From assembly GCA_028280445.1 (NCBI GenBank), contig JANQLU010000052.1, positions 62,001 through 126,000 of the forward strand: a stretch of 64,000 nt of DNA, read 5' to 3'. Shown one piece after another: positions 17,619 through 25,591 of the stretch. Below the pieces are notes generated by a model that saw only the letters and a list, made by a program, of their open reading frames with translations, was not told the origin of the DNA and ran no database searches. Positions within the stretch are counted from its first letter, which is position 1. The number at the start of each line of letters is the position of its first letter. This DNA is from Pirellulaceae bacterium (GTDB taxonomy: Bacteria > Planctomycetota > Planctomycetia > Pirellulales > Pirellulaceae). The position numbers were made by a program, and so were the translations under genes.

Positions 17619-18401
17619 ATGTCCAGGCAAAAAAAAACAGACCGCGCGACGGCAACTCTCGCGGCAACCAACGAAGCAGCAAATTCAAGTTCTCCAGCTT
17701 GGTCACCGGTCGTACGCGCCATCGTTAGTTTGCTGATCGTGTTCCATCTCTCGGCAGTTGTCATCGCGCCACTGTCGATGATGATGCCGACGGCAAGTCT
17801 CATCGAACCGCTACGCCAAAAATTTGAACCCTATCATCAGCTCACTTATTTGGGTCATGGGTACCAGTTTTTTGCGCCTGATCCTGGCCCAAGCCACTTC
17901 GTTCAGTACCGCGGTACTGATTCCGCTGGCAACAACGTCACCGGCCATTTTCCAAACCGGGACAAACACTGGCCGCGACTTCATTACCACCGCTGGTTCA
18001 TGTTTTCGGAACGCCTGTACGAACTCAACAGTCGTCTGATGTCCGACAAAGATTTTGCCGAAATGATTGCCAACATGAATCGTGATATTGCCACGGCGCT
18101 TCGACGTGGTGACAATCGCGCCGCCGATAATTTACAACGTGAACAAAAATCAGCCCGTGAAACGCATCTGCTCGTCAAACAGCAGGCCGAGCTTTTGACC
18201 GCGGCACTTAAAAAAGAGATTGAACGTAAATTTAATCTCAGCGATGTTGAAATCACTTGTGTCGAAAGACTGCTACCGGCACCTTTTGAAATTTCCGAAG
18301 ACAAACGTCGACTCGACGACGAAATCTATTTGCCTGAAGACCGAAAATTAAAACTGCGGTCGCCTGCAAAATCGCCAACCGATGCGGAGGAAATCAAATG
18401 A
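17619..18401 (+). CDS. Membrane-anchored partner of the HTTM protein
   Basis: 260 residues. One N-terminal membrane helix (AIVSLLIVFHLSAVVIAPLS) is preceded by a basic/Ala-rich cytoplasmic tail. Then come GHGYQFFAPDPGPSHFVQY and NRDKHWPRLHYHRWFMFSER, and a long charged helical part (about 135-215). I recognise no catalytic motif. The stop codon overlaps the ATG of the next gene (ATGA), so the two are translationally coupled. In planctomycetes a protein of this type with FFAPDPGP is often next to an HTTM gene, as far as I recall; the two probably act together in the membrane. Confidence 0.88.
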   Translation: MSRQKKTDRATATLAATNEAANSSSPAWSPVVRAIVSLLIVFHLSAVVIAPLSMMMPTASLIEPLRQKFEPYHQLTYLGHGYQFFAPDPGPSHFVQYRGTDSAGNNVTGHFPNRDKHWPRLHYHRWFMFSERLYELNSRLMSDKDFAEMIANMNRDIATALRRGDNRAADNLQREQKSARETHLLVKQQAELLTAALKKEIERKFNLSDVEITCVERLLPAPFEISEDKRRLDDEIYLPEDRKLKLRSPAKSPTDAEEIK

Positions 18402-19348
18402 ACGCATTTCCTCCGCAACCCGAACCCGCCGGAAGCTATTTTGGTGACCTGCTGAACCGCTGGAACCAATTCTGGTTTACGCCGCGCGATGTTCAACTAG
18501 TTAGCATCCTGCGAATTCTGGTCGGCGCCATGGTTTTGTACACCCATATCGTTTGGACAATCGGAATCGATTCCTTTGTCCTCGACAACGGGATGATCCC
18601 GTCGCTGTTTGTCAAAACCGAAGCTAATCAATCTGCGTACTTCTGGAGCCATCTGTTTGGCATCGAATCCGCGACGACGCTGTACATCGTTCACGCCATC
18701 GCACTAATCATTTTCGCGATGTTTGCCGCAGGACTGTTCACCAGGGTCACGTCGATCCTCAGTTTTTTGTTGATCGTTTCGTACGCCAATCGACTGGCGC
18801 CGGCGCAATTTGGCCTGGATCAAATCAATGCCTTTTTGACCATGTACCTTGCCATCGCACCCTCGGGCGCAGCATTTTCAGTGGACGCCTGGATTCGCCG
18901 ACGGCGCAATCGGAACCCAATCAATGAAAGTGTTCTGGCCAATATCAGTCTTCGGATGATGCAAATTCACATGTGCGTCGTGTATTTGTTCGCTGGCTTG
19001 GCGAAACTGCGGGGCGATTCCTGGGTCCTCGGCGACGCGATCTGGGGTGCATTTGCCAGTTATGAATACCAAACACTCGATATGACGTGGACCGCCGAAC
19101 ACGCCTGGCTGATCAATGTGTTGACCATCGGAACGCTCGTCTTTGAAATTGGATATTGCGCGCTGGTCTGGAACCGATTCGCGCGTCCGATCATGCTCGC
19201 CAGCGCCATTGCCATGCATCTCGGCATCGGTCTTTGCATGGGAATGATCACATTTGCATCCATCATGATTTTTGGCAATCTCGCATTCTTGTCCGATCAA
19301 TCTGTCGAAAAACTCACACGAATGCTTCGCTGGAACAAAGCGAAATAA
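18398..19348 (+). CDS. HTTM-domain membrane protein (vitamin K gamma-carboxylase-like)
   Basis: 316 residues, at least six membrane helices. The HTTM pattern is clear: FTPRDVQLVSILRILVGAMV at the start, FGLDQINAFLTMYLAIAPSG in the middle, ISLRMMQIHMCVVYLFAGLAKLRG and then DSWVLGDAIW. HTTM (horizontally transferred transmembrane) proteins share the fold of vitamin K-dependent gamma-carboxylase; the bacterial function is not established, and the epoxidase/carboxylase domain is absent here. Its ATG overlaps the stop of the preceding gene. An R1 repeat follows. Confidence 0.92.
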   Translation: MNAFPPQPEPAGSYFGDLLNRWNQFWFTPRDVQLVSILRILVGAMVLYTHIVWTIGIDSFVLDNGMIPSLFVKTEANQSAYFWSHLFGIESATTLYIVHAIALIIFAMFAAGLFTRVTSILSFLLIVSYANRLAPAQFGLDQINAFLTMYLAIAPSGAAFSVDAWIRRRRNRNPINESVLANISLRMMQIHMCVVYLFAGLAKLRGDSWVLGDAIWGAFASYEYQTLDMTWTAEHAWLINVLTIGTLVFEIGYCALVWNRFARPIMLASAIAMHLGIGLCMGMITFASIMIFGNLAFLSDQSVEKLTRMLRWNKAK

Positions 19349-19350
19349 GC

Positions 19351-19407
19351 AGGGCCGGTTTCCTCCGGCCAATCCAACAAAAACGGCCGGTGGGAACCGA
19401 CCCTACC
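19351..19407. repeat. R1 palindromic repeat
   Basis: AGGGCCGGTTTCCTCCGGCC and GGCCGGTGGGAACCGACCCTA form facing arms with about ten bases between them. Confidence 0.8.
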
Positions 19408-19597
19408 GTTGTGATTTTCTACGCCCTTCATCCCCGACTCAGGTCCACAATCTACGCACGAGGTAATTCGAAGCGACCACAACTGCCACCACGACACATC
19501 CCACTCGACGACAAAGAATAATTTAACGCCTACGCAATGCCGCGCTGCGCGAGTAAACTGTTCAATTCAACCAGTCAAATTTTATGGGAGATCACTC

Positions 19598-20620
19598 GTG
19601 TCGAAATGTTTGGCAGTCGCAGGTGCGACTGGAGCTGTTGGAACGATCGTTTTGCAATTACTTGAACAACGCGACCTCGGCGTTGATCGATTCAAGCTGC
19701 TTGCATCGAAACGTTCGGCAGGCAAACAGATCGAGTTCCGCGGGCAACAACACACAATTGAGCTTCTCGAACCAGCGGCATTTGAGGATGTCGATATCGT
19801 CATTGCCAGCACACCTGACGACGTTGCCATCGATATTGTCAAATGGGCCACCGAAAAAAACGCGCTCGTCATTGATGAAAGCGGCGCCCACCGCATGCTG
19901 GAACACGTTCCCCTGGTCGTGCCTGAAGTCAATCCCGAAGCGGCCGCCAACCATCAGGGCGTGATTGCCAGTCCCAACTGTTCAACAACACAAATGGTGG
20001 TTGCCATGAAACCGCTGCATGACGAAGCAACGATTCGACGCGTCATTGTCAGTACCTATCAGGCAACCAGCGGCGCGGGAGTCGCCGGGCAAGACGAATT
20101 GGTTCAATCCAGCCGCGCGCGATTGGACAACCAGTCTTTTGAAAATTCGGCGTTTGCACACAACATCGCTTTCAATTGCATTCCGCAAATCGGATCGGCC
20201 AAACATGCCGGTTACACTTCAGAAGAAATGAAAATGGTGTGGGAAACCCAGAAAATTTTCGACGACCCAAACATTCAAGTCTGTCCCACTTGCGTTCGGA
20301 TTCCGGTCGAAAATTGCCATAGCGAATCGATCCTGGTCGAAACGGAAAAACCGATCTCCGTCGAACGTGCACGAGAGTTGTTTGAAAATGCCGTGGGAAT
20401 CACCGTCATCGACGAACTCGATGCCCAACAATATCCGATGCCAGACAACTGCAACGAGCGCGACGAAGTCTTCATTGGACGAATTCGCCGCGATCTGTCT
20501 TCAGAAAATGGACTGACTTTCTGGTGCGTCAGCGACAATCTCCGCAAAGGGGCTGCAACGAATGCTGTGCAAATTGCGGAATTGGTGCTCGACCAAAACC
20601 TGATCGGTTGTAAAGCGTAG
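19598..20620 (+). CDS. asd: Aspartate-semialdehyde dehydrogenase
   Basis: 340 residues from a GTG with GGGAG seven bases upstream. The NADP-binding turn is GATGAVG (about 9-15). The catalytic Cys is in SPNCSTTQMV (Cys128). Further family blocks are STYQATSGAG, FNCIPQIG and RIPVENCHSESILVE. Asd reduces aspartyl phosphate to the semialdehyde, the branch point for lysine/diaminopimelate, threonine and methionine. The sequence is the bacterial branch without the long insert. truA follows after 27 bases and may share its transcript. Confidence 0.97.
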   Translation: MSKCLAVAGATGAVGTIVLQLLEQRDLGVDRFKLLASKRSAGKQIEFRGQQHTIELLEPAAFEDVDIVIASTPDDVAIDIVKWATEKNALVIDESGAHRMLEHVPLVVPEVNPEAAANHQGVIASPNCSTTQMVVAMKPLHDEATIRRVIVSTYQATSGAGVAGQDELVQSSRARLDNQSFENSAFAHNIAFNCIPQIGSAKHAGYTSEEMKMVWETQKIFDDPNIQVCPTCVRIPVENCHSESILVETEKPISVERARELFENAVGITVIDELDAQQYPMPDNCNERDEVFIGRIRRDLSSENGLTFWCVSDNLRKGAATNAVQIAELVLDQNLIGCKA

Positions 20621-20647
20621 CGCAGAAACAACAGGGTAATTCACCCG

Positions 20648-21415
20648 ATGCGATTTTTGAAACTCACCATCGCTTATCACGGTGGCAACTACGCGGGTTG
20701 GCAAATCCAACCCAACGGAAACACGGTCCAAGCGGAATTGGAATCGGCCTGGACCCAAGTTACCGGAGAACAAGCGCGAATCGTTGCCAGCGGACGCACC
20801 GACGCGGGTGTTCACGCACTGGGCCAGGTATGCAGTTTAACGACGTCTTCATCACTCGATACGCAAACACTTTGCCGCGCACTCAATGCCAAACTTCCAG
20901 ACGATATTCGCACCTTGAATGTCCAGACGGCGCCAGTCAATTTTCACGCCATCCGTGACTCCATCGCAAAAACCTATCGCTACCAAATTCAAACGGGTGC
21001 AACGTTTGATTTGTTTCAACACGACCGGTGTTGGTTTGTTCCGCGATCGCTCGAGATTCTAGAGATGACCGAAGCCGCCGGGCATCTCGTTGGCAAACAC
21101 GATTTTGCCAGTTTTCAAGCATCAGGTGCCGTCACCAAAACGACCGTTCGCACCATCTATCGCCTCGACATCCGACAGACGAACGAGAGGGAATTCAACA
21201 ATATCGCGATCACAATTCGCGGAGACGGCTTTCTCTACAACATGGTCAGAAATATCGTCGGCACCCTGGTTGAGATTGGCAAAGGAAAACGGCAACCGTC
21301 CTGGGTGCTGTCCATCATGGAAAAAAACGACCGCAATTTTGCCGGGCCAACAGCACCTGCGCATGGACTCTATCTCGTCGATGTCGAATATGAAGCGTTC
21401 GATGACAATCGATGA
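20648..21415 (+). CDS. truA: tRNA pseudouridine(38-40) synthase
   Basis: 255 residues, typical TruA length. The catalytic aspartate is Asp52 in GRTDAGVHALGQV. Other blocks are AYHGGNYAGWQIQPNGNTVQ near the start, SIAKTYRYQI, and FLYNMVRNIVGTLVEIGKGK near the end. It converts uridines 38-40 of the tRNA anticodon arm to pseudouridine in the cytoplasm. It lies 27 bases after asd and is followed by a short spacer before a kinase gene. Confidence 0.97.
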   Translation: MRFLKLTIAYHGGNYAGWQIQPNGNTVQAELESAWTQVTGEQARIVASGRTDAGVHALGQVCSLTTSSSLDTQTLCRALNAKLPDDIRTLNVQTAPVNFHAIRDSIAKTYRYQIQTGATFDLFQHDRCWFVPRSLEILEMTEAAGHLVGKHDFASFQASGAVTKTTVRTIYRLDIRQTNEREFNNIAITIRGDGFLYNMVRNIVGTLVEIGKGKRQPSWVLSIMEKNDRNFAGPTAPAHGLYLVDVEYEAFDDNR

Positions 21416-21545
21416 TGTGGTTGTGCTACCAGACTGGGATCGGGAGTCAATTGCCGAAACAGCCCTCCGCGTGCGTCCCTTTTGAATCGGCTTTCCATGG
21501 AGTAGACTGGACGAAGACTATTTTTATTCGCCGACTGAGGAACGC

Positions 21546-22418
21546 GTGGCTAGCGCACGAGATTTTATTGGACCGTATCAGATCCTTCGTATGATCAGGA
21601 GCGGTAACACGACGACAGTATTCGAAGCAATGCAGACCGGCGGCGGGTCAGATCGGGTTGCCTTGAAAGTTTTGCTGGACCGTTTCAAAAAAGACCGCTC
21701 TAAAATTGACGAATTGCGTCACGAGGCCAATGTTGGCAAAAATCTGAAACATCAAAACGTCATTACGATTTTTGAATTCAGTAATCGATACGCGCTGCCG
21801 TTTATCTCCATGCAATTGTTTAATGCTCGAAACCTGAAACAAGAGTTGCGCGAAAAACCGGATCGGCTTGGCGCCAATATCGAAGAAATCATCATTCGTT
21901 GTGCCGAAGGATTGAGTCATCTGCATTCACAAGGTTGGATTCACTGCGATGTAAAACCAGACAACTTTCTGGTTGACGAACGTGCCAATGTGAAACTGAT
22001 TGACTTTTCGATCGCCAAAAAAGCGAAAACTGGAATTTCCGCGTTTTTGTCGCGAACCAGAGTTTTGCAGGGGACGCGATCTTATATGGCTCCCGAACAA
22101 ATCCGACGCAAAGCTGTGACGCCGGCTACCGATATTTACGGCTTGGGATGTGTGATTTTTGAAATGCTGGCTGGCAAACCGCCGTTTACCGGAGTTTCAC
22201 CAGACGAAGTGCTGAACAAACATCTCCGCGCCCCGCTGCCGAGTATTCAGGCTGCCAACAGAGCGGTCTCCGATAATTTTGCCCACCTGTTAGGACAAAT
22301 GCTGTCTAAAAATCCGGAAAAACGCCCGAAGTCATTCGACAGCTTTCTGACAGCCTACAAAACAATGAACAACCGTATCTATCGTGCTGGAATGCGGCCA
22401 AGCTACTCAGAAGACTGA
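21546..22418 (+). CDS. Ser/Thr protein kinase with atypical motifs
   Basis: 290 residues, a kinase domain alone. The start is a GTG at 21546 with GAGGAA upstream. The glycine loop is degenerate (RSGNTTTVFEA). Lys41 is in VALKVLL. The catalytic loop is HCDVKPDN with Asp135 (HCD in place of HRD), the metal site is DFS with Asp153 (not DFG), and the activation loop ends in GTRSYMAPEQ. All residues needed for catalysis are present. HCD has no arginine before the catalytic Asp, so activation-loop phosphorylation may not be needed. No membrane segment or PASTA domain. accA starts 106 bases downstream. Confidence 0.93.
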   Translation: MASARDFIGPYQILRMIRSGNTTTVFEAMQTGGGSDRVALKVLLDRFKKDRSKIDELRHEANVGKNLKHQNVITIFEFSNRYALPFISMQLFNARNLKQELREKPDRLGANIEEIIIRCAEGLSHLHSQGWIHCDVKPDNFLVDERANVKLIDFSIAKKAKTGISAFLSRTRVLQGTRSYMAPEQIRRKAVTPATDIYGLGCVIFEMLAGKPPFTGVSPDEVLNKHLRAPLPSIQAANRAVSDNFAHLLGQMLSKNPEKRPKSFDSFLTAYKTMNNRIYRAGMRPSYSED

Positions 22419-22524
22419 CATTTTTCCCGCACGGCCAAAGTTCATCGCGTGGACATCGTCGCAGGTTTGGCACAAAATAGAAACTTTTGCAGCAAAACAA
22501 TTTGACGTCGTTGACGAAAATAAT

Positions 22525-23562
22525 ATGACCACTGAATACCTGGCATTTGAAAACCACTTGGCCGAACTCGATGCACAAATTCAGCAAATCGAGTCCGCTC
22601 AAGATGACTCGGCGGAAACTGCTGAAAACCTGCGCTCGTTGCGTCGCCAGTTGGCCGACCAGACGCATCAGCTCTATGAAAATTTGACACCTTGGCAATC
22701 CGTCCAGGTCGCTCGCCACAAAGATCGCCCGCACACGATCGACTACCTGTCCCTGGTCTTTGACGAATTTGTTGAAGTGTTTGGCGACAAACATTTTGGA
22801 GACGATCGCGCTATTCGTTGCGGATTCGCCAAACTCGACGACCTCAAAGTGATGGTGATCGGACACCAAAAAGGCCGCACGTTCAAAGACCGCTCGGAAA
22901 ACTTTTTCGGCTGTGCCCATCCCGAAGGATATCGTAAAGCGATGGCCAAAATGCGAATGGCCGCCAAATACAATTTGCCTGTGATTTGCTTTATCGACAC
23001 ACCCGGTGCCTATCCCGGTATCGGCGCCGAAGAACGTGGACAAGCTCAAGTCATTGCCGAAAACATGTTCGAAATGTCGCGACTTGAAACACCCATTATT
23101 TGTATTGTGATCGGTGAAGGAGGAAGCGGTGGTGCACTCGGAATCGGAGTCGGTGACCGGGTCGCCATTCTGCAGCACGCCTACTATTCGGTTATCAGCC
23201 CTGAAGGCTGTGCAGGGATTCTTTGGAAAAGTGGAGAACACGCCGAAAAAGCGGCAACGGCATTGAAATTCACTTCAAAACATTTGCTCCAATTCAACGT
23301 CGTCGATGACGTCATCGAGGAACCCTTGGGCGGAGCCCATCGTGACCACCATAAAATGTCACTGCAAATCAAAAACTATTTGCTCAAAGAACTTCGCCAA
23401 CTCAATCGCAAATCGATCGATGAATTGGTCCAAACTCGCTATGATCGCTTCCGTCGCATCGGTGTGTTCGAAGAACGATCGATCGAGGAAACCGCGGCCA
23501 CTGAAGATGTTCCCACCGAGGCCGACACCACACAAGCGGCCAGCCCCAATGGACAGGTTTAG
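22525..23562 (+). CDS. accA: Acetyl-CoA carboxylase carboxyltransferase alpha subunit
   Basis: 345 residues from the ATG at 22525, where the family's usual N-terminus begins (MTTEYLAFENHLAELD). An in-frame start at 22384 would overlap the kinase gene. Conserved blocks are ARHKDRPHTIDYL, GDDRAIRCGFAKL, IDTPGAYPGIGAEERGQAQ, IGEGGSGGALGIGVGD and YSVISPEGCAGILWK. The alpha and beta (AccD) subunits transfer CO2 from carboxybiotin to acetyl-CoA, the first step of fatty acid synthesis. The beta subunit is not in this window. A short Thr/Glu-rich tail of about 30 residues extends past the core. Confidence 0.97.
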   Translation: MTTEYLAFENHLAELDAQIQQIESAQDDSAETAENLRSLRRQLADQTHQLYENLTPWQSVQVARHKDRPHTIDYLSLVFDEFVEVFGDKHFGDDRAIRCGFAKLDDLKVMVIGHQKGRTFKDRSENFFGCAHPEGYRKAMAKMRMAAKYNLPVICFIDTPGAYPGIGAEERGQAQVIAENMFEMSRLETPIICIVIGEGGSGGALGIGVGDRVAILQHAYYSVISPEGCAGILWKSGEHAEKAATALKFTSKHLLQFNVVDDVIEEPLGGAHRDHHKMSLQIKNYLLKELRQLNRKSIDELVQTRYDRFRRIGVFEERSIEETAATEDVPTEADTTQAASPNGQV

Positions 23563-23635
23563 CAAAACAATTCTCACGTCGCTAATATCTGTGGCACGAT
23601 GCGGCGCAGTTCTGTAAATCGGGAGTTCACAAAAC

Positions 23636-24343
23636 GTGTGCAACCTTTACAACATCGGACGTCCGTCGACAGATTTGGGCATCGAACTTCAGGCCTTTTA
23701 CCAGTTGAAGTTTGATTTTCCGGAATTGGTGGTGCCCAAAGCTCAGGCGCCGGGATTGTTGCTCAACGACCAGCAGCGGGAAATCGCCCCCATGCGATTT
23801 GGTTTGATTCCGCCAGGTTCAGATCCCGCGAAAGTAAAACGGCCTTACAACAACGCGACGATTGAAAAACTGAGTAGTTGGCCTTGGAAATTATCGGTTG
23901 GCCGATCGCGTTGTATCATTCCAATGACGTCCTTTTTGGAGTTCAGCTATTGGGGTGACGAATATCAAGGTCACAAGCTGGAATTTTTTCCCCGCGACGA
24001 ATCATTGTTACTTGTCGCCGGTATTTACAACCAATCGAACTCTGATGTTTCGATGACCCTGATTACACGCCCTGCCAATTCGCAAATGATGGACTGCGGA
24101 CACCATCGAATGCCAATGTTTGTCAATCAAAATTCCATGGATCAATGGCTCGATCGCGAAAAACAAACCATTGATGCTTGCCACGAAATTCTGCGTCATT
24201 CGGTCGCCGAGCCCGAATTCGACATCGAAGACCACGGCTTGATGCGCGACGGTTGGCAAAAGCGAGTGGATGCGGCAATCGAAAAACGAGATCGACAAAT
24301 CGATGCAATCGAACAATTCGGACCGCTCGGAATCGACTGCTGA
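23636..24343 (+). CDS. SRAP domain protein (abasic-site sensor, YedK/HMCES type)
   Basis: 235 residues from a GTG with GGGAG upstream, so that cysteine is residue 2 (MCNLYNI), as the mechanism requires. Other SRAP residues are NNATIEK (the Asn), CIIPMTSFLEF (the Glu) and GHHRMPMFV (the His of the usual HDRMP). After Met removal Cys2 forms a thiazolidine crosslink with abasic sites in single-stranded DNA. MCNLY differs from the usual MCGRY. An R1 repeat follows. Confidence 0.93.
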   Translation: MCNLYNIGRPSTDLGIELQAFYQLKFDFPELVVPKAQAPGLLLNDQQREIAPMRFGLIPPGSDPAKVKRPYNNATIEKLSSWPWKLSVGRSRCIIPMTSFLEFSYWGDEYQGHKLEFFPRDESLLLVAGIYNQSNSDVSMTLITRPANSQMMDCGHHRMPMFVNQNSMDQWLDREKQTIDACHEILRHSVAEPEFDIEDHGLMRDGWQKRVDAAIEKRDRQIDAIEQFGPLGIDC

Positions 24344-24355
24344 GTGCTTCATGAG

Positions 24356-24412
24356 TAGGGCCGGTTCCCACCGGCCGTTTTGTCGGATTGGCCGGTGGGA
24401 ACCGGCCCTACT
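24356..24412. repeat. R1 palindromic repeat, complete copy
   Basis: TAGGGCCGGTTCCCACCGGC at left and GCCGGTGGGAACCGGCCCTA at right are exact inverse complements around a short spacer. This is the reference copy for the family and lies in the convergent spacer between the SRAP and YCII genes. Confidence 0.9.
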
Positions 24413-24429
24413 AGACAATTTTAAAAAAC

Positions 24430-24780
24430 TTAGCCACCACCGGCATTCATAATTTCACGCACTTCGATCTTACCGGCCCCCGCCATTTGAATGGTGCGTT
24501 TGGCCAACTCACATGCGGTAGCTAAATCGGGTGCTTCGACAATCGTGTAGCCACCAACGATCTCTTTGGATTCGGCAAACGGTCCGTCCATCACCGTCAT
24601 ATCTGACTGGACCACCGCACCATTTCCGCTCAGCGGACTTCCCGGGTCCAACAACCATCCTTCGTCTTGTCCATTTTGCATCCATTCCATGCATGATTTC
24701 ATTGCCGCCTCCTGTTCCTCGGGCGTCATTTGAGGACGATTATCACAACCACCGCGTTGCAGGAATATAAATTTGGCCAT
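24430..24780 (-). CDS. YCII-related (DGPF) protein
   Basis: 116 residues with GGGGAG nine bases before the ATG. The protein is a single YCII/DGPF domain: KFIFLQRGG at the first strand, MTPEEQEAAMKSCMEWMQNG in the helix, and MDGPFAESKEIVGGYTIVEA, the motif that names the family. Members are small alpha/beta dimers of the ferredoxin-like fold, often near ECF sigma factors; no sigma factor is present here. Enzymatic role unknown. It is convergent with the SRAP gene. Confidence 0.93.
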   Translation of the reverse strand: MAKFIFLQRGGCDNRPQMTPEEQEAAMKSCMEWMQNGQDEGWLLDPGSPLSGNGAVVQSDMTVMDGPFAESKEIVGGYTIVEAPDLATACELAKRTIQMAGAGKIEVREIMNAGGG

Positions 24781-24933
24781 TCGTTAGCTCCCCGATTGCA
24801 TTAAATTTTAAAGTGAGTGTACAGATTTTTTGCTTGATCTACAAAAAACTAACGAACGACAGGCGGGGCAGGGGACATCATCCTCGAAAAAATCTTCAAA
24901 ATTCGGTATGCCACCAACCCATCAGTGATGTTT

Positions 24934-25020
24934 CGGGAGGGCGAGGCTCCCGCCGAGCCGCAGAGGTCGGGACGGAAAACCTAATCCTGTGAGCGGCAAG
25001 GCGCTAGCCGGCGCTCACAG
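24934..25020. repeat. R2 repeat with GGGAGGGCGAGGCTCCC arm
   Basis: The spacer 24781-25029 holds two linked palindromes: CGGGAGGGCGAGGCTCCCG and TGTGAGCGGCAAGGCGCTAG with CTCACAG. The same pair occurs in inverse order at 28706-28830, so this is one compound repeat unit. Confidence 0.8.
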
Positions 25021-25029
25021 GTCAACTCG

Positions 25030-25551
25030 TCACGCAGCCTGTTTGTCTTCACTGGCAACCATACTTCGCCGCGGAGCTTTCAACGCAAACGTCTCAGAAA
25101 ACGTTTTCCCACTCGCCGTATGAAAAATCATCGTGAACTCCAGATCATTTGGCACTTCGTAGTCGTCAGGCACATCAAAAAAACAAGCGGGACTGAAGGC
25201 GATCGATGACTCGGGGCTGATGTTCCACGGTGGTTTGTCATCGCCGCCAAAACCCCAATCTCCAAAAATCTTTTTGCCTTGAGCAGTTTTGATGATGCAA
25301 TCGAACAGCACCACCGAATTCTGACGCGTACTATGATTGACAATCAAAACACCTCCCGTGTCGAGTTGCTGAACAATCAAACGCTTGACATTCGTTTTCG
25401 ATGGATGTGTTCGACAAATTGCGCGGTAGTCTGACAATTGGTGAAATTCCAAATTGGGTTGCTCTTTTCTCGACTTGATCAACCAGAAATACGCGGTCAC
25501 GATCAGCGAAATTGAACTCATCACTAATTTGGAATCGATCCAGTCAAACAT
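25030..25551 (-). CDS. Membrane-anchored protein of unknown function downstream of TAXI
   Basis: 173 residues from the ATG at 25551 (CTGGAAAA upstream). A longer frame reaches to 25671 but would overlap the TAXI gene. One N-terminal membrane helix (MSSISLIVTAYFWLIK) is followed by a soluble, beta-rich domain with VKRLIVQQLDTGGVLIVNHS and FGGDDKPPWNISPESSIAF. I recognise no family. It starts 41 bases after the TAXI stop codon, so the two are probably cotranscribed. Confidence 0.75.
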   Translation of the reverse strand: MFDWIDSKLVMSSISLIVTAYFWLIKSRKEQPNLEFHQLSDYRAICRTHPSKTNVKRLIVQQLDTGGVLIVNHSTRQNSVVLFDCIIKTAQGKKIFGDWGFGGDDKPPWNISPESSIAFSPACFFDVPDDYEVPNDLEFTMIFHTASGKTFSETFALKAPRRSMVASEDKQAA

Positions 25552-25591
25552 CGTGTTTTCCAGCTGAACCCTCAGACGCGGATTGATTTTG

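Noticed and set aside
22306..23241. Minus-strand frame of 311 codons
   Set aside because: Antisense shadow of accA.
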